Assembly: GCA_040255925.1 (NCBI GenBank) | Contig: JBDZVX010000160.1 | Span: 1-5,086, forward strand | DNA from: Nitrolancea sp040255925 | Lineage (GTDB): Bacteria; Chloroflexota; Chloroflexia; Thermomicrobiales; Thermomicrobiaceae | Reading direction: 5' to 3' | Length of the DNA: 5,086 bases | Shown: positions 1 to 3,452 of the stretch, one piece after another | Position numbering within the stretch: position 1 is the stretch's first letter | Layout: each line of letters starts with the position of its first letter | Notes under the pieces: model-generated | What the model was told of the DNA's origin: nothing | Databases searched by the model: none | The model's input: the letters and a program-made list of their open reading frames with translations, nothing else | Program-made: the position numbers and the translations under genes

Positions 1-251
1 TGGCCGGGATGCAGGGCGGCCTGGCGGCCGTGGAGGGCGGCGAGGTGGTGGCGACACTGCCGCTTCCGGTCGCGGGGATTCTCTCCCCCAAGCCACTTGA
101 GCAGGTCACCGTTGATTACGAACGACTGGAGTCGGTTGCCCGCTCGCTGGGAAGCACGGTTCCGGCGCCCTTTGGACTCCTGTCATTCATGGCGTTGTCG
201 GTCATTCCCGCCGCGCGGGTGACCGATCGCGGCCTCGTGACTTTTGGTTAG
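1..251 (+). CDS. ade: Adenine deaminase, C-terminal end (5' partial)
   Basis: This is the last ~83 codons of a gene entering from the left edge; the first whole codon is at 3 and the stop TAG at 249-251. Adenine deaminase (EC 3.5.4.2) is a cytosolic metal-dependent amidohydrolase that converts adenine to hypoxanthine and ammonia in purine salvage. The visible part matches the C-terminal domain of the family: a 'QGGLAAVEGGEVVATLPLP' strand pair, 'VAGILS', a helix 'ERLESVARSLG', then 'P.PF..LSFMALSVIP' and a closing 'TDRGLV'. The metal-binding and catalytic residues lie upstream, outside the window, so activity cannot be judged. The end occurs where the family normally ends, so the gene is not truncated on this side. 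The 125 bp before the next gene contain no convincing terminator, so readthrough into the UDG-like gene is possible. Identification rests on recalled family signatures. Confidence 0.85.
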   Translation, partial: AGMQGGLAAVEGGEVVATLPLPVAGILSPKPLEQVTVDYERLESVARSLGSTVPAPFGLLSFMALSVIPAARVTDRGLVTFG

Positions 252-376
252 CGTTGGACTAATGGCCCCTAATTTGCAGCATCTGTGCTGACGATTTCGA
301 TCCGCGGCGGGGCGAGAGAACGGATCAGATCACGATCGAAACCAAGGAACAGCAACTCCATGTCGTATATCAGGCC

Positions 377-955
377 TTGACCCAATCCGAGGCCTACCAG
401 ATGTGCCAAGAGGGACGCAATCTGGTGCCCGGTGAGGGAAATCCCAATGCCCGGCTCGTACTCGTTGGTGAAGCGCCCGGCGGACAGGAGGAACGGGCCA
501 AGCGCCCATTCGTTGGTCCAGCCGGACAGATCCTCACCGAAGCACTCACCGAGGCCGGACTGAGCCGTGACGAAATCTGGATCACTAACATCGTCAAATG
601 CCGCCCGGTGACTCCCGGCTTGGGTGGGCGGCTCCGGAACCGCACGCCGACGCCTGCGGAGGTGAAACTCTTTTTGCCCTGGCTCATACAAGAACTGAAC
701 ATCATCGACCCAACAGCGATCGTCGCCCTCGGCGGGACCGCCGCCTCGGCGTTGCTTGGCCGACCGGTCAAGATGACCAGTGAGCGCGGCGAATGGGTCC
801 CCGGTCCCGAAGGCATACCAGTCATGGTGACCTACCATCCGGCCTATCTGCTACGCCGGGTCGGGAACCACAATCATCGCTACATTGAACTCGTTGCTGA
901 TCTCAGCACGGCAGCGTCCCGGATCACACGGAATCCCGGTCAGGAGCCCCTCTAA
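377..955 (+). CDS. Uracil-DNA glycosylase-like protein, family 4 related, iron-sulfur ligands mostly lost
   Basis: About 192 aa, cytosolic, a UDG-superfamily protein predicted to excise uracil from DNA as the first step of base excision repair. Family-4 motifs seen: 'VPGEGNP' (17-23), motif I 'GEAPGGQEE' (31-39, Glu32), 'RPFVGPAGQ' (43-51), 'ITNIVKCRP' (69-77, Asn71) and the 'YHPAYLLR' motif (153-160, His154). Aligned without gaps to the UDG at 2528-3136, three of four cluster ligands are missing: Ser4 and Tyr7 replace the first two Cys and Phe99 the fourth; only Cys75 remains. There is also an ~8-residue insertion after 'KCRP'. I recall related UDG-like proteins in Firmicutes with the same loss, so this is probably a real subfamily rather than decay. 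The start is uncertain. TTG at 377 is used because the frame upstream is open to TAA 260-262 but has no ATG/GTG/TTG. ATG at 401 has a better ribosome site (GAGG 389-392, 8 nt away) and would give 184 aa. Uracil activity is inferred. Confidence 0.85.
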   Translation: MTQSEAYQMCQEGRNLVPGEGNPNARLVLVGEAPGGQEERAKRPFVGPAGQILTEALTEAGLSRDEIWITNIVKCRPVTPGLGGRLRNRTPTPAEVKLFLPWLIQELNIIDPTAIVALGGTAASALLGRPVKMTSERGEWVPGPEGIPVMVTYHPAYLLRRVGNHNHRYIELVADLSTAASRITRNPGQEPL

Positions 956-1024
956 TACACGTCCTGCGAGCACACCGTTAACGACACCACTCCCTGCTCA
1001 CAAGCCCTCTCGCGCATCTCATCG

Positions 1025-1192
1025 GCCGGTCAGCCGTTGGACTAGTTAATAGGACCGGCGAGAGGCAGGGCACGGAGCCCGAGCAACTGGAGACAATCCG
1101 GCAGGGACACTTCCCATCACGAGCGAGCAGGCTCGACGCGGGGAGGGCCGGTAAACTCCACGGCTTCCGGCCCTTCCGTCCGGTACGACCGG
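1025..1192 (+). promoter_or_regulatory. Possible structured 5' leader of the exported-protein gene
   Basis: The 267 bp between the UDG-like stop (955) and the exported-protein start (1223) hold no credible gene. They contain a series of possible hairpins on the + strand. GCCGGTC 1025-1031 pairs with GACCGGC 1053-1059 (loop 21 nt, containing an AT-rich island at 1043-1051). GGGC 1068-1071 pairs with GCCC 1077-1080. CGAGC 1120-1124 pairs with GCTCG 1131-1135. The long stem at 1141-1177 follows, then CCGGT 1180-1184 with ACCGG 1188-1192. I do not recognise a known riboswitch class. No confident -35/-10 pair was found; TTGGAC at 1037-1042 resembles a -35 box but lacks a -10 at proper spacing. Short GC-rich stems arise easily by chance in such DNA, so a regulatory role is only a suggestion. 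Confidence 0.3.
1141..1177 (+). other. Strong hairpin in the leader, 11-bp stem
   Basis: GGGAGGGCCGG (1141-1151) pairs with CCGGCCCTTCC (1167-1177) over 11 consecutive positions, ten Watson-Crick and one G-U (1143 with 1175), around a 15-nt loop. No T-run follows, so it is not an intrinsic terminator. It lies 45 nt upstream of the start codon and leaves the ribosome site free. It could be an RNA-stabilising or pausing structure, or a protein-binding dyad in the DNA. Confidence 0.45.
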
Positions 1193-1210
1193 GAACGCCG
1201 GAACATCGGG

Positions 1211-1216
1211 AAGGGA
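1211..1216 (+). promoter_or_regulatory. Ribosome binding site of the exported-protein gene
   Basis: AAGGGA lies 6 nt before the ATG at 1223. An in-frame TGA at 1220-1222 directly abuts the ATG, so no earlier start in this frame is possible. The nearby ATG at 1219 is in another frame. Together these fix the start. Confidence 0.7.
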
Positions 1217-1222
1217 TTATGA

Positions 1223-2521
1223 ATGAAACGCCTGAGATGGGCGCTGGGCCTCTTGCTGGCTGGCGTGATGCTGGCAAACACGCAGGCATCGGTGGCTGCG
1301 CCGATTGGGACTGATGCCTTCCAGCGCACCTGGGCGCGTACCGACCAGCCGGTCGCCGGCTTGCAGGTCAACCGCACCTGGATGTGGGGTCCCCAAGCAA
1401 ATACCGGCCTCCTCGATGAGCCCTTCGATGATTCACCCGGCCAGCGTCGCACCGTCCAATACTTCGACAAATCCCGCATGGAGATCACCGATCCAGCGGG
1501 CGATCCCACCTCCCTCTGGTACGTCACCAACGGCTTGCTGGCCAAGGAGCTGGTCACCGGCAACCTGCAACTCGGAGCCAGCCGCTTCGAGCAACATGAT
1601 CCGTCGCAATCCAACGTCTCAGGCGATCCCGGCGATAGCGCTGCTCCGACCTACACCAGCTTTCTACCGCTCCTGAACGCCAATCCACTCCCGACCGGCC
1701 AGGCCATCATCCAGACGGTGGACCGGGCAGGTCGGGTTGGTGCCGATCCAAACCTGGTCGGGCAAGGCGTCACCGCGGCGGTCCCGGTCGCGGAGACCAA
1801 TCACACCGTCGCGTCGGTTTTCTGGGACTTCATGAATAGCTCCGGCACGGTCTCGGAGGACGGGGCGGACATCGACGCACCGCTCTTCCAGAACCCGTTC
1901 TACGCAACCGGCTACCCGATCACCGAAGCCTACTGGAGCACCGTCCAGGTCAACGGAGTACCGAAGCAGGTCCTGATGCAGGTCTTCGAGCGCCGGGTCC
2001 TGACCTACACCCCGGACAATCCCACCGGTTGGAACGTCGAAGCCGGAAATGTCGGCCAGCATTACTACGCCTGGCGCTACAGCCAGCCCGCGAGCCCGTC
2101 GCCGTCGCCGATCCCATCACCTTCATCCTCACCCTCGCCGACGCCGTCCCCCTCGCCATCACCGTCACCGACCCAGTTCCAGGTGACGTACCGGGTCAGC
2201 GGTTATTCAGCGAAGACGGTGCAGGTGAAGTTCATCACGGCGCAGGGCGGCAACGTGCAGCAGGATCTCCCCTATATCGACAGCAACATTGGGAAGGACT
2301 GGCGTTATTCCGGCACGTTCCACCCCGGTGATCAGGCGGAGATCACGGCCTATCTGCTGCCCTATCAGGTCTATGATGAGAAGTCCAACTCCTGGATCAC
2401 CCAGCCGGGAACCGGTGGCATCACCTGCGAGATTTTCGTCAACGGCAAGGTCTGGCGATCGGCTTCCGCTTCCGGGACGAACGCTGGCGTTGGCTGCCGG
2501 GGCGTCGTCGGCGAAGGCTGA
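1223..2521 (+). CDS. Exported protein: Chloroflexota-type repeat region, Ser/Pro linker, MmpS-like C-terminal domain
   Basis: 432 aa, function unknown. Residues 1-25 form a Sec-type signal peptide: basic MKRLR, hydrophobic core 'ALGLLLAGVML', probable cleavage after Ala25 ('ASVA|AP'). No lipobox or membrane anchor is seen, so it should be released or loosely wall-associated. Residues ~30-287 carry two related units: 'TVQYFDKSRMEI' (77-88), then 'GYPITEAYW' (230-238), 'MQVFERRVLTYTP' (252-264) and 'GNVGQHYYAWRY' (275-286). I recall this pattern from many secreted Chloroflexota proteins of unknown role. Residues 289-317 are a Pro/Ser linker. Residues ~319-430 resemble the extracytoplasmic domain of mycobacterial MmpS proteins: 'VTYRVSG', 'NVQQDLPY', then 'GITCEIFVNGKVW' and a second Cys in 'GVGCRGVV'. 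Cys402 and Cys425 are the only mature cysteines and probably form a disulfide. The gene stands alone between two UDG genes, and its stop is 6 bp from the converging UDG stop. Export is well supported; the domain assignment rests on motif memory. Confidence 0.85.
   Translation: MKRLRWALGLLLAGVMLANTQASVAAPIGTDAFQRTWARTDQPVAGLQVNRTWMWGPQANTGLLDEPFDDSPGQRRTVQYFDKSRMEITDPAGDPTSLWYVTNGLLAKELVTGNLQLGASRFEQHDPSQSNVSGDPGDSAAPTYTSFLPLLNANPLPTGQAIIQTVDRAGRVGADPNLVGQGVTAAVPVAETNHTVASVFWDFMNSSGTVSEDGADIDAPLFQNPFYATGYPITEAYWSTVQVNGVPKQVLMQVFERRVLTYTPDNPTGWNVEAGNVGQHYYAWRYSQPASPSPSPIPSPSSSPSPTPSPSPSPSPTQFQVTYRVSGYSAKTVQVKFITAQGGNVQQDLPYIDSNIGKDWRYSGTFHPGDQAEITAYLLPYQVYDEKSNSWITQPGTGGITCEIFVNGKVWRSASASGTNAGVGCRGVVGEG
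2093..2173 (+). repeat. Imperfect hexanucleotide repeat coding for the Ser/Pro linker
   Basis: About 27 codons of alternating Ser and Pro with occasional Ile, Thr or extra Ser, built from imperfect CCN-TCN units. This is a typical flexible or extended linker separating the N-terminal exported region from the C-terminal domain. Third positions vary between units, so the tract is old rather than a recent slippage product. It could still vary in length between strains. Confidence 0.8.
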
Positions 2522-2527
2522 TCGGAC

Positions 2528-3136
2528 TTAGAACAGCCGCATCTGCTCCGGTGTCGGCTCCTCGGCATCCTGGACTTCCCGCTGGATGTCTTCGAGAATG
2601 CGGGGAAGCTTCATCATGTCCGCCTCGACGGTGGCGCGTAGCGATTGCTGATGGAGCGCGGCGGCCGGATGGTACATCGGGACGACCGTAACCTCACCGA
2701 AGCGGCGGGCCTGCCCGTGAATCCGTGAGATCCGCTCATTGGGGAACCAGCGGGCCATCGAGAAGCGGCCGAGGGTGACGATCACCTTGGGCTTGATCAA
2801 CGCGATCTGTTCATCAAGGAAGGCAGAACAGGCAGCCATCTCATCGGGAAGCGGATCGCGATTTCCCGGCGGGCGACACTTGACCACGTTGGTTACGAAG
2901 ACATCGGCGCGTGACAAGCCGATCTTATCAAGCATCTCGTTCAAGAACTGCCCGGCAGCTCCGACGAACGGCAGTCCCTGCCGATCCTCATGAAACCCGG
3001 GCGCCTCTCCCACAAACAGGATCTCGGCCTCCGGATTCCCGTTCCCCGGCACCGCCTGGGTTCGCGTCCGGCACAGTTCGCATTCCGTGCAGGCCCGAAC
3101 ACGCGTCTCCACATCGGTCAGTATTCCCGTCACCAT
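2528..3136 (-). CDS. udg: Uracil-DNA glycosylase, family 4 (iron-sulfur type)
   Basis: 202 aa, the usual family length. It removes uracil arising from cytosine deamination or misincorporation, leaving an abasic site for base excision repair; cytosolic. All four [4Fe-4S] ligands are present: Cys16 and Cys19 ('CTEC'), Cys87 ('KCRPPGNRDP') and Cys103 ('AAC'), with spacing close to Thermus UDG (14, 17, 86, 102 from memory). Catalytic motifs: 'GEAPGFHED' (43-51, Glu44), 'VTNVVKCRP' (81-89, Asn83), 'MYHPAA' (154-159, His156). The protein ends in 'EQMRLF', resembling the bacterial sliding-clamp-binding pentapeptide QL(S/D)LF. Start: ATG 3136 is followed directly by GTG 3133. The SD GGGGAGG (3139-3145) lies only 2 nt from the ATG but 5 nt from the GTG, so GTG may be the true start (201 aa). 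The exonuclease-UvrC fusion lies upstream on the same strand, 316 bp away; a separate -10 box suggests independent expression. It converges on the exported-protein gene with 6 bp between stops. Confidence 0.95.
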   Translation of the reverse strand: MVTGILTDVETRVRACTECELCRTRTQAVPGNGNPEAEILFVGEAPGFHEDRQGLPFVGAAGQFLNEMLDKIGLSRADVFVTNVVKCRPPGNRDPLPDEMAACSAFLDEQIALIKPKVIVTLGRFSMARWFPNERISRIHGQARRFGEVTVVPMYHPAAALHQQSLRATVEADMMKLPRILEDIQREVQDAEEPTPEQMRLF

Positions 3137-3138
3137 CG

Positions 3139-3145
3139 CCTCCCC
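3139..3145 (-). promoter_or_regulatory. Ribosome binding site of the family-4 UDG gene
   Basis: Reads GGGGAGG on the - strand. The gap to ATG at 3136 is 2 nt, unusually short, and to the next codon GTG at 3133 it is 5 nt, which is nearer normal. This favours GTG as the main start, though the two differ by one residue. Confidence 0.6.
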
Positions 3146-3169
3146 GAATCATTTCCGAGCTCCCGGTAG

Positions 3170-3175
3170 AGTATA
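3170..3175 (-). promoter_or_regulatory. Likely -10 element of the family-4 UDG promoter
   Basis: The - strand reads TATACT, five of six matches to the sigma-70 consensus TATAAT. It sits in GC-rich surroundings about 33 bp upstream of the start codon. Transcription would begin near 3163, giving a leader of roughly 27 nt that includes the Shine-Dalgarno. No good TTGACA-like -35 lies at 16-19 bp; that position falls inside the inverted repeat at 3184-3210, so the promoter may be weak or activator-dependent. Confidence 0.45.
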
Positions 3176-3183
3176 GCGCCCAA

Positions 3184-3210
3184 CCACCGGGACCGCGACT
3201 CCCGGCCTGG
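3184..3210. repeat. Inverted repeat over the -35 region of the UDG promoter
   Basis: CCACCGGGA (3184-3192) pairs with TCCCGG (3200-3205) and, after a 2-nt bulge, TGG (3208-3210), around a 7-nt centre. The core CCGGGA/TCCCGG arms are perfect. It covers where the -35 box should lie, the usual place for an operator. The site is too short to name a regulator. Confidence 0.35.
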
Positions 3211-3250
3211 TGGAGGATGTCCCACAAAGTATTGAGCGAAACCCGGCTTG

Positions 3251-3312
3251 GGACGACCACGGGGGCCGCTCTTACCACGTGGCGCGGTAGGGGCAGGCCC
3301 CCGTGCCTGTCC
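3251..3312. repeat. Long imperfect palindrome with alternative hairpins, possible dispersed repeat copy
   Basis: CACGGGGGCC (3258-3267) is exactly complementary to GGCCCCCGTG (3296-3305). The arms continue outward to GGAC 3251-3254 with GTCC 3309-3312, plus a G-U pair and two mismatches, giving a ~17-position stem. Inside, CTTACC (3271-3276) pairs with GGTAGG (3286-3291), including one G-U. A competing hairpin uses the right arm alone: GGGCAGGC (3291-3298) with GCCTGTCC (3305-3312), loop CCCCGT. The right half, beginning GTAGGGGCAGG, resembles GTAGGGGC-type palindromic repeats I recall scattered between genes in Chloroflexota and other bacteria. Only one copy is in the window, so its repeat status is not shown here. 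It is not a classical terminator, since no T-run follows on either strand. Confidence 0.5.
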
Positions 3313-3320
3313 GGTCTATT

Positions 3321-3408
3321 GCGCCAACCGGCAAGCATTTGCCGACAAGCCGATCGCCGCCCCAGAACTCAGGTCAGCCGGTCTCGGCCGGCTTCGTCCT
3401 GTTGGCGC
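3321..3408. other. Possible structured RNA or junction formed by nested inverted repeats
   Basis: An outer perfect stem, GCGCCAAC (3321-3328) with GTTGGCGC (3401-3408), encloses two hairpins. CGGCAA (3329-3334) pairs with TTGCCG (3339-3344) around loop GCAT, abutting the outer stem directly. AGCCGG (3376-3381) pairs with CCGGCT (3388-3393). This could fold as a three-way junction in the 3' region of an exonuclease-UvrC transcript (- strand) or in either strand's RNA. An 8-bp repeat within 316 bp of GC-rich DNA is not rare by chance, and no known RNA family is recognised. The rest of the 3137-3452 gap shows no credible coding frame. Confidence 0.25.
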
Positions 3409-3452
3409 GGTGACCTTAACGTCACGCGATTGCGATCGACCGGGATGACGCT

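Noticed and set aside
277..290. CAGCA-TCTG-TGCTG hairpin after adenine deaminase as a terminator
   Set aside because: The stem is only 5 bp and no T-run follows; too weak to call.
263..376. In-frame extension upstream of the UDG-like TTG start, including a Cys-x-x-Cys (275-286)
   Set aside because: There is no ATG, GTG or TTG in the stretch, only rare codons such as ATT. The CxxC is far from where the family's ligands lie, and the fourth ligand is missing anyway, so it would not rebuild the cluster.
269..838. - strand open frame (189 codons) opposite the UDG-like gene, ending in a plausible-looking peptide
   Set aside because: It lies antisense to clear UDG motifs, has no ribosome site and no recognisable domain.
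252..1044. Direct repeat CGTTGGACTA at 252-261 and 1035-1044, both upstream of genes
   Set aside because: A shared 10-mer is expected several times by chance in 5 kb, and neither copy has a -10 box at suitable spacing.
1141..1177. Cyclic di-GMP riboswitch, suggested by a GGTAAACTCC-like loop
   Set aside because: The conserved core of that class, including the second helix with its ACGCAAAGCC segment, is absent.
2988..3338. - strand open frame (116 codons) spanning the UDG start and intergenic gap
   Set aside because: It overlaps the UDG coding region in another frame, and its composition is low-complexity Gly/Arg without motifs.
3410..3425. GTGAC-CTTAAC-GTCAC hairpin just downstream of the fusion-gene stop as a terminator
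   Set aside because: A 5-bp stem (slightly longer with a bulge) without a U tract on the - strand does not support intrinsic termination.
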